Below are positions 1-11,344 of a stretch of 64,000 nt of DNA, piece by piece. Position numbers and translations under genes: made by a program. This DNA comes from Cenococcum geophilum 1.58 (Eukaryota > Ascomycota > Dothideomycetes > Gloniales > Gloniaceae): assembly GCA_001692895.1 (NCBI GenBank), contig KV748234.1, positions 248,001 through 312,000 on the forward strand, read 5' to 3'. Under the pieces are notes generated by a model. It had not been told where the DNA came from, ran no database searches, and worked only from the letters and a program-made list of their open reading frames with translations. Within the stretch, counting starts at the first letter, position 1. Each line of letters opens with the position of its first letter.

Positions 1-455
1 GTAGTTAAAAGAATAGGGCTACTATATAAATAAAAGGAGTACCTATATTTACTAGTTACAATCTTAGGAGATTTAATAGCCTATAGAGGAGGTATTATTA
101 ATCTTAAAATAGGACCTATTGAGATAACTATTAAAGGGAGATAAATCGAGATGTCTTTTAATATATTACTATTAGGGAATAATAAGGTAGTATTAGGAAT
201 GCCTTAGTTATAAAAATACAATCTAAGGATTAATTAGATTATAGGTTAGGTTAATATTAAAAATACTTAACGCCGTAAGATGTAATAACAAGCTAAAATA
301 GTATAGTACTAAGTAGAAGCGACCTATAAAGAAATAGATAAAGGACTAAGTTATATACTAAAGAGATACTATAAGTACGGTAAGAAATTATAGTCACTAG
401 AAAGTAAAAAGCTATTAAAGTATATAGCATAAAACTATAAAATAAAATTAGAACT
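1..455 (+). pseudogene. pol: Gypsy A protease C-terminal part and linker to RT
   Basis: The frame around 165-240 reads as a Gypsy protease C-terminus: hydrophobic strand, then V-L-G-M-P-W(stop)-L and Y-N-P-x-I-N-W, the segment typical just after the aspartic protease in fungal Gypsy Pol. The equivalent is on the minus strand of Gypsy C near 41030-41150. The DTG active site is upstream of the window or too degraded to call. The gene is interrupted at 460 by the LTR element at 461-3144 and resumes at 3145 with the RT. Confidence 0.75.
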
Positions 456-460
456 AGGAA

Positions 461-690
461 TGTCGGTATCACCTAGGGGGTACTGCAATTGCAATATAAG
501 GTAACTAGTTCTTTGATTCATTTATGTCTTTTCTTGTCTACTAAAAGAGGAAGAAAGGGGTAGTAAAGGTCGGGCTATCTATCGGGCCGTAGGTGGTTAG
601 GTAATCTATACTACGCTATACAGGCCCTGCCGTATACGCTCCACGCTATTTATCTAGTAACGATATTTATAACCCCTACTCGTATAGATA
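461..690 (-). repeat. LTR of gag-only element (3' LTR in element orientation)
   Basis: 230 bp, starts TGTCGG and ends TAGATA, where the expected TAGACA has become TAGATA by C to T. It is nearly identical to the copy at 2915-3144. The differences I see are transitions (for example CAG/TAG, GTGG/GTGA), as RIP predicts. Confidence 0.92.
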
Positions 691-734
691 CTGGCGATAT
701 TTATAAAAAAGGAAAGAAGAAGAAAGTATAAAAG

Positions 735-2850
735 AGAAGTATATAGGTTAATAGGTGCTTAGGGCAGTAATCGCGGATGTCTTAGGTATTGCGAATATTA
801 CGGATATTGCGGATATTGTGAATATTGCGGATATTGTGGTGGAAGGGCTGAGTCCTATCCGTTGTTATTAAAATAATAGTTAAGGAAGTTAATATTAACC
901 GTAAGGTTCTCTATATTAACCTTATTACCGCGCCTTGCTATACTAGGTTCCGTACTACTGGGTTCTATACTACTAGTAAGGCTATAGATAAAGGCATTAT
1001 TGTTTATAGATGTAACTATATTCTTGGCGGTTTTAATTAGTATTAGCCTATTTGAAGTCATAAAGTGCTTAACGCTATAGTCGTCGTAGAAGAAATTGCC
1101 GCTAGTGGTAGTTGGAATTATATCCTTGTCGAAATCATTAATATTATTATCTATAAGGTACTAGTAGACACGTCTCTTAAATCCTTCTTTTACTTTATTA
1201 CGTTCTTCTTTAGTGTGCCTAGTTAACTAATAGTCTCCTTTCTTATATACAAAGCACGTCCTAGTGTTATTATTGCCGTAACGGTTGTTTAATAAGCTTG
1301 GTTAAGACGTTAATTAGTAGTAGCGACGATTAGTAAAGAATACGTCGGTGGGCTGTTCTATAGGCTGTAAAAATATATTAGTAGGTTATCCTATACCCTT
1401 AATCTTCTTATAAGTGATAATTGATAATTATAGGCTATTTATGAGGCCGGTAAGTGTGGTATGTGGGTTAGAGCAAGCTGCCTGGTAAGCAGCGACGTCT
1501 TGATAAGCGACGATGAGCTTATTGTGGAGGAAGTCGTTATTGCGGAGGTTAGCGTTAAGGCCGTGCTGTAAGTGACGAAGGTTGTTAAGTAATAGCTGTA
1601 GGCAGTCCTCTATAGACTTGCCTTCGCTCTTTATTATTACTATCTTAAGAGTTATAGCATTCTACTTTGTTAGAACTCTATGCTTATATTCTAGTCCTTT
1701 AAAGTAGTTGCGTATAGCATTACAGATGCTATTAAAGGTGGTGTAGGTTGCTTTGTTCTTATAGTAGAAATTAAAAGCAATACCGCGTAGTATTATTAGA
1801 AAGGCTTTAATCTTTACCGCTTATGGTATATTAACTCTATTATAAAGGTTATTAAAGATCGTAAGCTTGCGGTTGAAGTTGTTATCCTTTCTACTATATT
1901 TGCTTTCCTCCGTGTATATCTTTACTAGGGTTGCTAAGTCTCTACCATAGTTAACGGCGGCTGTAACTTTTGTAGAAGGAGCTGTGACGTTTATAGGGGG
2001 AGCCGTGATGTTTGTAGAGGGAGCTGTGACGTTTATAGAGGGAGCCGTAATATTTATAGGCGAGGGGAGCTCGGCCGTAGGGGGAGGGTTATTTAAGACA
2101 GCTGGGGTTGGTACTGGGGTGGTAGATGATATTAAGGGAGTTAATGAACGTGATTTAAGGCGACGGTTGATAATATATGAATTGAAGGGTCCTTTATTAT
2201 TAATATATAGCTTGATTTCTGTATCTGACTATTCCGTAGGGTCGTCCTTATAGGCGACGTTGTATAGTGCTTGTGGTACTAACTTGCTCTTCTTATTAAA
2301 GACCTATACTCTATTACATTGGAGTAGTTATTTAAGTCTTTTAATTACAGACCTGTTAGCGTCTTTAAATATCTATACCTTAAAATTATTAAAGTCCTCT
2401 TGGTATAATTCCTATAGGCTTTTATCCTTAAAATTGTATTTAGTATACTTATTAATTTTAAAGTTAATATAGTTGGTGATATCTTCTGTAGTAGTCTCGT
2501 TGGTTAGGGTAATCCTATTACCCTAGCGCGGACGTTGGGTTCCTGTGTCGGATATAATAACTAGTATAGATTATAGTATAGGTAGGGGTGTTTGTGGCTT
2601 ATAAAGGCCGTAAGGAGGAAGGGGATACGCTAGCGTTTAGGGCGTGCTGTTGACGTGATTTTTGATGTGGCGGATGCTGCTGGGTTATTAGATGTACTGG
2701 CGCTTAGTAAAGAGGTTGTACTAGGTATTAATTTGTATAGTAAACGCGAACCGAACAAAGCCTTAGTAGGAGTTGGTTCTTAAGTTTCCAGGGCCTTAGT
2801 AGGAAGGGTTCTTTTTAGCAAACGCGACGAGATTAACGGGCCTTGGTAGA
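735..2850 (-). pseudogene. gag: Copia-type Gag of the gag-only element, with a (P/S)QY repeat tail
   Basis: On the minus strand, positions 1240-1180 read C-F-V-Y-K-K-G-D-Y-(W)-L-T-R-H-T-K-E-E-R, the Copia Gag knuckle C-x2-C-x4-H-like motif with the second Cys changed to Tyr by G to A. The same frame continues open from about 1170 to 858 and then, after one TAG, into six (P/S)-Q-Y triplets (about 842-781) and a hydrophobic end. In the related Copia the frame after the knuckle proceeds to a protease; here the protease is absent and the repeat tail takes its place. N-terminal limits are uncertain. No start was chosen because RIP has destroyed the 5' half. Confidence 0.72.
781..842 (-). repeat. 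9-bp tandem repeat encoding (P/S)QY triplets
   Basis: On the + strand a unit close to GCGGATATT recurs about six times with small changes. In the Gag frame on the minus strand it encodes Pro/Ser-Gln-Tyr triplets. It lies at the C-terminal end of the gag-only element's reading frame. Confidence 0.7.
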
Positions 2851-2914
2851 AGCGATCGCGTATTATCTTTCTTCGTAATAACACCGGATTCTAATCTGTG
2901 ATATTACTAATTAG

Positions 2915-3144
2915 TATCGGTATTACCTAGGGGGTACTGCAATTGTAATATAAGGTAACTAGTTCTTTGATTTATTTGTGTCTTTTCTTGTCTACCAAAA
3001 GAGGAAGAAAGGGGTAGTAAAGGTCGGGCTATCTATTAGGCCGTAGGTGGTCAGGTGATCTATACTACGCTATATAGGCCCTGCCGTATACGCTCCACGC
3101 TATTTATCTAGTGACGATATTTACAACCCCTACTCGTATAGACA
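2915..3144 (-). repeat. LTR of gag-only element (5' LTR in element orientation)
   Basis: 230-bp partner of 461-690. It ends TAGACA directly against the TSD AGGAA at 3145-3149. Its start has mutated from TGTCGG to TATCGG. Confidence 0.92.
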
Positions 3145-3149
3145 AGGAA

Positions 3150-4131
3150 TAAGTTTAAGGTTCTTTTTAATCTGTAAGCTTACTAAAGAAGAAGAAAGAG
3201 CACTAAAGGAGTTTATCTAAGAAAACTTACAAAAAGGATATATTAGATTATCGTAGTTATTAGTAGAATATCTAGTACTATTCGTACTAAAGAAAAACAG
3301 AAAACTTAGGCTATGCATTAACTATAAACAGTTAAATAGCATTACTAGGAAGGATAGGTATCCTTTACCCTTAATTAGCGAAATTTAAGATAGGATCGGT
3401 AATGCGCAAATCTTTATAAAGATAGATCTAAAATGGGCGTACTATTGGATTAGAATTAAGGAAGGCAATAAATAAAAGGCAGCCTTTAGGTTAAAGGAAG
3501 GACTATATAAACTATTAGTAATACAGTTTAGGCTTATAAACATATTAGTAACATTCTAGAAGCGTATTAATAATATATTAAAAGAATATTTGGATAAATT
3601 TATTATAGTATACCTTAATAATATTATTATCTACTTAATAAGTAAGGAAGAGCACAGAGAATATATTAAATAGGTCTTAAAAAGACTATAGAAAGAATAA
3701 ATACTAGTAGTAATTAAGAAATGTAAGTTCTTTACTAGGAAGACAGATTTTATTAAATTTATTATTAAACTAGGCCAACTTAGTATAGATCTAAAGAAAA
3801 TTAAGGCTATAGTAAATTGGTAAGAACTAGAGAATATTACGTAATTAAGGTTATTTTTAGGGTTTTGCAATTACTATAGAAGGTTTATAGCTTAATAGTT
3901 AAAGGATATTAAGCTATTTATAAGGTTAATAAAGAAAGAAAAACCTTAGGTATAGGGAGAAGAGTAAAGGAAACTATTTAAGGAGGTTAAGGAGTTATTT
4001 ACTTAAGACCTAATCCTTAAAATCTACTAACTAAAACTAGAGATAGTAGTTAAAATAGATATATTAGACTTTATACTAGGAGCGTACTTTCTATAGAAAT
4101 ATAAAGATAGATAGCATTTAGTAGTATACTA
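3150..4131 (+). pseudogene. pol: Gypsy A reverse transcriptase, RIP-inactivated
   Basis: The frame reads as a Gypsy RT. A K-G-Y-I-R-x-S-x-S region is followed by L-R-L-C-I-N-Y-K-x-L-N-x-I-T-x-K-D-R-Y-P-L-P (about 3295-3370), then F-I-K-I-D-L-K-W-A-Y, and Y-L-N-N where the catalytic YLDD is expected (about 3610); both Asp codons have become Asn through G to A. Stops are TAA/TAG at Gln/Trp positions. The frame runs to the LINE A insertion at 4132 and is resumed by RNase H at 9373. Confidence 0.9.
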
Positions 4132-4559
4132 TTATTATTAATTCTATTTATCGCCCGATTCGGTCCCCTTTTTTTTTTAGGTCCATACAGGCTTCTACCT
4201 TCTATATATAGGAAAAACCCCCTAGGGGGGAAAACCTAGGTATATCCTTTTAGCTAGTCTTACGCGCTCCGCCTTCGCCTAGCCTATATACCTTTATATA
4301 ATGTCTACCTTACGTACCATGCTTTTAAGGTGTCTTGGAAGATCTAAGGGGTAGTAGGAGGGTTTGGTGATTCGCCAGCGTGCTACCTTTAACTAGGTAG
4401 GGGGTGTCCAGTCTCTAAGGGACTAGAAGGGGGCGTATCCTTTAGTGTCCTCCTACTAGATCTTATTTGCTATCTGGAACTACTAAAGGACTCCTTGGCT
4501 TATAAGCTATTATGCTGCTTTATATAAACCCCTGCTTGTAGAGAGCATTTAGGTAATAT

Positions 4560-7500
4560 TATTTGTGCCTGCTCTAGCGAATAACTGGTCTCTTGTAGTG
4601 CGTTAGTTGCAGAATAGTAGTATGTAGCGTACTAACTATGTAGGCCATCCGCACGTATAGTGTGGCGTAATGTTTGGGACATAGATGCTTGCTAGCTATG
4701 TATTTAGCCCTAGGACCTCTGTCCTTAATAGGAAGGCGGCCATAAATTTTGCCTTCGTCTGTCCTTCGTATAGGGGGAGAGTTAGTGTTGTTTATAGGGT
4801 AATCTATATGGCTGCCCTCTATGTTTTTGCCGCCTTCTTCCATTATTAGTTCCACTTAATATCTGCCCATCTTACGATGTATGTGGTGGATCTCTACTTA
4901 TACTAGTAGCCTCCTATCCTCTACTGCCGTAGTAGCGCTCCGCTGGCGTAGCGCCGGGTCTCCGCTTAGTGTTGTAATAGCTCTCGTATTTCCTATTCTT
5001 TCTCTACCGTATGTAGGTAGAGGGCTTCTTAGCTTATAAGCTTAGGCGCGTTGCTCCTTTAGGGGGCCCTTACTCCTTATATACGATTAAGTGTTTAGCG
5101 TATATCCTTCTCCACTAGGTAGTCTTATACTATAGCTGCTCTCTATATAGCAATTATATCTATATATATATCTAGTAGAGGTACTACTGCTTCGCGTTCT
5201 AGTGCGGCACGTGGTGTCCTCTTATAGGCCCCTATAATTCTATGTAGGCATTAGTTTTATAGTTTAACTAGTGGCTCTAGGGAGCTTTTTACTAGTGGCT
5301 TGCCTTTTAGGTCCACGCCCCAGATCTAGGCGCCGTATAGCATTATTAGCCTTACTACAGCTGTGTATAGTAGTCGTGTGCGTCTAAATAAGGGTCCCTA
5401 GGTCAAGGCTGCGATACGCGATATCACTATAAATGCTGCTGCTCCCCTATGAGTCGCCTGTGTAATATACGCATTCTAGTTTAATCTAGCGTCCACCTAT
5501 ACCCTTAGGACCTTAAGAGTGGCTTCTGGTTTTGCTTCGCAGCCCTAGATACTTACTATTAACGCTAGGTCGTTATTTGCCCTCCTTTTCCTTATAAAAT
5601 GGATAAGCTGGTATTTATCTAGTGCAAATTTAGCGCCATACCGTTTTGCCTATATAACGCACCTGTCGTGCGCCTAGTTTAGTCTGGTACAGTTTTCTAC
5701 TGCTGTGTTTCCCTATATAATTAGGTTTGTGTCGTCTATAAATCCTAAGGCTACTATTTCCTGGTTGCTCTTAAATGTCTCTAGTAGCTTAGATATAAAG
5801 AATAAGAACAGGATTGGCGACAGGGGCGACCCCTATAGGATGCCTGTAGGTGTTAGTATTAATTCGCTTTTATAGCCCTTAAATACTATCTTAGTAGTAC
5901 GCCCTATTAGAAAGGCTTATATAAACTTAACTATCTATTCTAGTAGACCCTTCTTTCTTAGAATCCATAGGAGTCTCTTATGCGATACGTTATTAAAGGC
6001 TCCACTTAGGTCTAAGCTAAATATAGATACTACGCATTCTAGGCGGGCTTACTACGCCGCCTAGACGCTAGAGGTAATTAGGGAGAGGGCTAAGAGGGTT
6101 AATCGCTTCTTTCTTGCGCCTATTTGTGTCTATAGTAGTAGTCCTTACTCCTCTACGGCGTCTTATATGCGCTCTATAACTATCTTTTCTAGAAGCTTTC
6201 CTAGCGTATTTTTAAGGGCGATTGGTTGGTAGCTTCCTAGGAGAGAGTAGTCCTTTTTATTTAGCTTTCTTAAGACGACTGTAGTTATTACTTTACAGCA
6301 GTCTGGTAGATTGCCTTCGTATAGGCAGGTAGATATAGCGTTTACTAGTAGTATTGCTAGGGCTTCTAACGTAGCCTTAATTGCCTTGTTTGGGATCCTA
6401 TCTAGTCCTGCCGCTTTACCTATAGGGAGTTTCTAAATAGCTTCTTTTATGTCCTTTATTGAGACTATCTAGCTTATCTCTAGGGGTAGGGGGTAGTCTT
6501 AGTTGCTGGTGTTCTATAAGTCTGCTTGGCCTACGCCTAGAAAGAACCTCTCTGCTAGTATTCTTATTTTTTCCCCGTTGTTATTTATATACTAGTTGTA
6601 TGCTATCCGACGTAGTACGGGTAGGTAAGGGTCCCCTAGCGTTTCCCCTACGGCTTACCTACTCTACTTTAACATTCGCTAGAGTCCCTAGTTATATAGC
6701 TTAATGGGGTCTAAAGTAATTTCCTTAAAAAACCGGCGCTAGCTGTTTCTGCTCTCCTTTTATATTGTCTTCTTAAGCCTATTCTTTAGGGCTTTATAAC
6801 TCTATTAGTGGTAGACCTCGCCTATCTTACTATACTATTACCTCGCCCTCCTTAAGCCTGCGAGTATCTGCGCTGCCTTTAGTAACCATTTGCGCCGGGC
6901 GTGTTTGCTAGGCTGGGCCATTAGGCAGTACTTATCTAGGCAGTTGCTTATAGTCTTCTGGATATCCTCTAGCGTTGCCTAAGGTATTATTGCTAGCCTA
7001 TTAGTGATTTCCTAGGTATATTTTTCCTAATTAAGTTTCTAAATGGCGTATCTCTGGTGGGTTTATTGCGCTAGTGTGTTAACGTTAAGGGTTATCTATA
7101 TAGGTATATAGTCTGCAGTTATTGCCTATATATTCTCTAGCCCGCAGAAAGCTAGCCGGTCTACTAGTGCTTTATATATAAATATAAGGTTGATTATGCT
7201 CTCTTAGGTTCCTCTTTTTTAGGTAGGTTCGCCTATTAGGGTAGTTAGGGCGAGGCTTTGCGTTTCTAGTTTGTTAAGTAGGTAAGTCGCCTATACTTCT
7301 ACTATAGCCTACTGTCCTCCCTATGCTGTATAGTGTGTATTAAAGTCCCCTAGGACTATTATCTCGCCTTCTGCTATATTAATTGTTTGTTAGAGTAGCC
7401 CCTATATAGTTATCTGGGGCCTGTTGTCGCTTAGGTTGTAGATATTAATTATACTAATTTAGCCCCTATTTATAGCTATTTATAGTTTAGCTATATTAGG

Positions 7501-7790
7501 GCTAATAGTGTAATAGCTCTAGGCCTATGTGTTAATATATTAGCTAATTAGGAAGCATACACAGGTAAACGGGTTTGGTTCGTATAGGAGGTAGTATCCT
7601 TTTAGTTAGTACGTTTTATAGGTTTGTTTATTATACGCTAGCTCCTATAGGGCTATTATTTAGTGTTCTTTTAGGTCTAGGCTGTTAAATAGAGGGCGTA
7701 TTGCTCTATAGTTTAAGTGTCCACAGTTATATTATATTATTGTTAATCCTTTTATAGTTTGTTTGGTGACTTATAGGCGTCTTCCATTTA
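4560..7790 (-). pseudogene. LINE A ORF2: AP-type endonuclease, reverse transcriptase, C-terminal CCHC motif
   Basis: Read on the minus strand. The endonuclease lies around 7770-7190. It has a Q-E-P-like start and the G-D-F-N-T-H-Y motif (about 7350), then S-I-I-N-L-I-F and A-D-Y-I-P-I in place of the usual SDHxPI (about 7150). RT lies around 6700-5650. The G-x-P-Q-G-S-P-L-S-P-I-L-F motif is near 5850, with Gln as a stop, and an intact catalytic F-I-D-D-T-N is at about 5745-5728. The C-terminus at about 4770-4610 has F-L-L-R-T-E-x-L-G-L, then T-C-G-W...R-Y-I-L-L-F-C, the LINE ORF2 Cys-His knuckle. No RNase H was recognised. The enzyme would nick the target and reverse-transcribe in situ. Remaining stops are of the RIP type. 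Confidence 0.88.
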
Positions 7791-7949
7791 TATCTAGGGC
7801 GTTTTACTTAGGGCCGCTATAATTGGGATTCTTTGTTGGGATAGGTCTCTGGCGGCGTTGGTACTGCCTTACGGGCGTCCTACGGCTCGTTTTGCTGCTA
7901 GTTAGGCAAAAGCTGCTTCTATTAGGGTAGGTATCCTAGTTCTCTTCCG

Positions 7950-9330
7950 CTGTTCGATTATCTAGCTACCGTCGTTTACCCTACTTGTCTCCTTCTCCTT
8001 ATATGCGTTTCCCTGGAGCGTGGCTGTGATCTAGTGTAGTTGGGCTTATCTTATCCTAGTGGCTTCTAGGTACACCTAGTAGGTTCTATATTCCGCCTTT
8101 TACCTTACTCTATATTCTTTTCCGTAATTCACGTATCTAACTCCCTTGTCCTTAGGGCAGTCCCTAGTGTCGTAGTTGTTAGCGCACTCTCCACACCTCA
8201 CTTGCTTCCCGTATACGTTCTAGGTATATCCCTATTATTGGCATCTAAAGTATTATTAGACTTGGACTCCGTAGTAGTATAGCCGGGCTTTATACTAAAG
8301 GCTATTTATAACTACTCCTTTACGGGCTACTATTGCCTACATCTCTTAGGTTAGTAGGTTGATTATTAAGGTGCCGCGTGTTTTAACCTTTTAGAACCCT
8401 AGTAATTCTCCTATATATATTATACGTTCTTTATAGAGCCATGCGACTCTAGTTATAGTAATTCCAGAGGCTAGTTTTTTAGTGGCCTTTATAATCCTCT
8501 AGATAAGCTATATATTTATAGCGCCTCGTCCACTTTCTACTTATATACTAAGTGGTACTCCTATTACTTTAACTGGGTAGTCCTAGCGGAGGATCTTATA
8601 CTTAGGGGTGTCTCCCTAGGTAATAGTCTGGTCCTTTACCTACTAGTTAGGAAGCGTAACCTCTACGTCGCCGCTACGTAGGACCCTTACTGCCACTGCC
8701 TTTAGTATATATATTTTAATTAATGTAAGAATCTGTTCTAGGTCCGCCCCTAATACCTCTGGTATTTGGACCCTAACCGTGGCTCTAACCGGTGCTACGC
8801 TAGATATACGCTAGGGAGTTGCTAGTTGGGCGCTTACGGCGATATTAGCCTATATTGGCTTTGCTGCTTATGCTGTTAGTATTCTCTATAATTTTATAGC
8901 ATCCTTAATGCGCCCGAGCTTATCCTCTACCGCATTTTAGTTTCTGTTATACTTTATCTAGAGCTCTTATGCGATAAGGCCTGCTTATTATACCACACGC
9001 GCTACCCCTACGCGTAGGCGTTCGTCCTCTCCCTTCCCTAGATCGTCCTTAATATTCTTTAGGAGGTCCACAAGTTTCTACCAATTCTAGTCGTTATCCT
9101 TTGGTTGTTATAGTTGAGTCACCCCCTGTTAGGTTTATTGTAGTGTTGCGATTTTCTGTGCGGCGCCCACCCTTTAAGTCTGCTGCGACCCTCCTATATC
9201 GCGCAGGCTTTCTGGCTATGCTGTATGCATTAGTTCTAGGGCATAAAATGCCGTAGATTTAATTGGAGGTGGTTATTTCTCTATTAGGTAATTGGTGGGC
9301 GTGTTCTGCTGCTGTAGCGGCTTTTCTAGC
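7950..9330 (-). pseudogene. LINE A ORF1 Gag-like protein with two CCHC zinc knuckles
   Basis: On the minus strand about 8240-8130 encodes two adjacent knuckles. The first is R-C-Q-x-x-G-H/Y-T-x-N-V-C/Y and the second is R-C-G-E-C-A-N-N-Y-D-T-R-D-C-P, which retains C-x2-C...C and has His changed to Tyr. Two tandem CCHC motifs close to the ORF1 C-terminus are usual for Tad1/I-type LINE ORF1, an RNA-binding chaperone. Upstream (to about 9330) the frame is Ala/Gln-rich and only partly readable. ORF2 follows immediately in the same direction. Confidence 0.82.
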
Positions 9331-9357
9331 TAGATAATTAGGTTCGCGAGGTAGACC

Positions 9358-11170
9358 TTTAGTAGTATACTATAGTTAAAAGATAATACTACCGGAACTA
9401 AACTATAATATCTATAATAAGGGGTTATTAGATATAGTTATAGTACTTTAAAAATAAAGAGCATTCTTATAAGGTATAGAGAAGCTATTTATAGTTAAGA
9501 TAGATTATAAAAACCTAATAGGGTTTCTAATAATAAAAGAACTTAATTAAAGATAGGTTAAATAGGTAGAGATACTTATAGAATACTATTTTAAGATTTA
9601 GTATACTAAGGGTATAGATAATATATAAGCAGATACTCTAAGTAGAAAGACTAAACTATAAAATAATAAAAAGCTATTAGGGGCTTTACTGCAAAAAGAC
9701 ATAGACGGATTAATTAGATATAATTATCCGAAAATTATAGTAATAAGAGAAATTAGCCAGACCTATAAATTATTAAAGAGTAATTAGTTATAAAAGATTT
9801 AAGATATATAGGTAAAGGATTTAGACTTAGAGTAGTATAAGAACTAAAAAGTAATATATATGCTAAGAAATATTATAAAAGAGTTTATTAAGTTATTTTA
9901 TAGGGAATTAACTTAAGGATATAATAGAGCTATAGGCTTAGTATTAAGACTTTAGAAGGAGTATATTATTAATAAAATCTAAAAACTAGCGAAATAAGTT
10001 ACTAAGAAATATCTAAATTGCTAAAGAAATAAACTAGCAAGACATAAGCTATATAAAGGGCTATAACCTATTAAAATACTAGAAAGACTATAGGAGGTTA
10101 TATTATAGAACTTTATTATAAAGTTACTAAAATTAAGAGACCCTATTACCGGGCAAGATTATAACGCGATTTTAGTAATAATAGATAAGCTAATAAAGTA
10201 GGGATACTTTATAGCATGTATAAAAGAAATCTTAGCGGAAGATATTACTAAAATCTATATTAAAGAAGTATTTATAAAATATAGAGTATTAAGTAAGATT
10301 ATATTAGATAGAGATTTAAGATTTATAGTAGTATTTTAGGAGGTATTCTTAGCAGAATAAGGAGTTTAAGCAGTAACTTCTACCGCATATTATCCGCAGA
10401 CAGACGGTTAAACAGAAAGATTAAATTAGACACTAAAATAGTATCTAAAATAGTATATTAATTATATACAGAATAATTAGGTATTATTATTACTAGTTAT
10501 ATAGTTTATATATAATATAACACCTTAAGAAGGAATAGGTACATTACTATTTAAGGCGAATTACGGATATAAGCTAAGAATATTATTATTGCTATAATAA
10601 GTAAAGAAAACGAGTAGTATAGCTAAGTAAAGAATAAAGATACTAATAAATCTTTATATAAACCTTATAGAAATAGCTAAGGTAATATAATAGAGAATAA
10701 AAAAGTACTATAACGCTAAGAGATCTAAGGGACTAGATCTTAAAAAGGGAGATAAAGTATAGCTACTATATAAAAATTTTAAGAGTTAATAACTAAGTAA
10801 GAAGTTAGACTATATTAGACTAAAACCTTTTAAAATTATAAAAAGGATTTTACTAGTTATATTTAAATTAAACCTACTAGCTAAGATAAAGATCTACCCT
10901 ATATAGTATATTGCGATACTAGAGCCAGTATATAGGAATATTAAGTTATTAACTTATAAAGTAGACACGTATAGAGGATAGGAGAAAGATAAATAGCAAG
11001 TTTTAAAGATCGTTAGTTATAAGAATATAAATAACAAAATATAGTATAAAGTAAAGTAGATAGGCTATAATAAGACTACCTAAAAGCTACTAGAAAATTT
11101 AAAAAATACTATAGAAAAGGTACAAAAGTATTAAAAGAGAAAAGGTTAGGTAGTATTAATAAAAAAGGAT
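9358..11170 (+). pseudogene. pol: Gypsy A RNase H, integrase and chromodomain
   Basis: The frame resumes after LINE A with Y-Y-S-R-K-M...E-L-N-Y-x-I-Y-N (RNase H, about 9370-9420) and D-T-L-S-R-K (about 9635-9650). The integrase core follows, with D-R-D-L-R-F (about 10310) and T-A-Y-Y-P-Q-T-D-G-(Q)-T-E-R-L-N (about 10380-10425). The end at about 11005-11130 reads K-I-V-S-Y...Y-K-V-K-(W)-I-G-Y-N-K-T-T-(W)-K-L-L-E-N-L, a chromodomain of the kind that steers chromovirus integration to heterochromatin. All stops are compatible with C to T or G to A at Gln/Trp codons. Confidence 0.9.
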
Positions 11171-11344
11171 TACTAAAGAATAAACTACCTAAGGGAGACC
11201 TAGGAGAAGCACCTACTAAAGTACTTAGAGTTATTTCCTTCTCTATTAGAAGAGAATCCGTTCTTTTATTACTAAGTTCCTATAAACCTTATTCTATAAG
11301 TTTCTACTTTTTAAAATAGACCTTTTTATAACCCTTTTTAAGAC

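Larger units (their letters stand above)
461..3144 (-). mobile_element. Gag-only LTR retrotransposon (TR-GAG-like, Copia type), 2684 bp
   Basis: Two 230-bp direct repeats (461-690 and 2915-3144) bound a 2.2-kb interior. The outer termini are TG...CA (TGTCGG...TAGACA), and the element is flanked by a perfect 5-bp TSD, AGGAA (456-460 and 3145-3149), lying inside the RT-upstream region of Gypsy A. The interior reads on the minus strand as a Copia-type Gag with a zinc knuckle. No protease, integrase, RT or RNase H is present or could fit. That makes it a non-autonomous element, presumably mobilised in trans by a Copia relative. The larger Copia at 47005-53332 has a homologous Gag but unrelated LTRs. 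Confidence 0.9.
4132..9357 (-). mobile_element. LINE A: Tad1-like non-LTR retrotransposon, 5.2 kb
   Basis: The insertion splits the Gypsy A RT/RNase H and is bounded by a perfect 15-bp TSD, TTTAGTAGTATACTA (4117-4131 and 9358-9372). There are no terminal repeats. The 3' end (left) finishes in (TTA)n next to a homopolymer run of T in + orientation, as expected for a minus-strand LINE. It has two gene regions: ORF1 with two CCHC knuckles and ORF2 with endonuclease, RT and a C-terminal Cys-His motif. Coding frames are much less mutated than in neighbouring elements, so it is either young or lightly RIPed. The Tad1 clade is inferred from host and domain order. Confidence 0.93.

Noticed and set aside
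1984-2472. Two + strand frames in the gag-only element
   Set aside because: Antisense to gag. The first is a short repetitive frame of Gly/Val/Phe without homologous features.
4574-4855. 93-codon minus-strand frame in LINE A
   Set aside because: Out of frame with ORF2, whose own frame here reads F-L-L-R-T-E and the terminal Cys-His motif.
4560-5200. RNase H domain in LINE A or LINE D ORF2
   Set aside because: Expected in some Tad1-clade LINEs, but no TDGS-type motif could be read in any frame, so it was not annotated.
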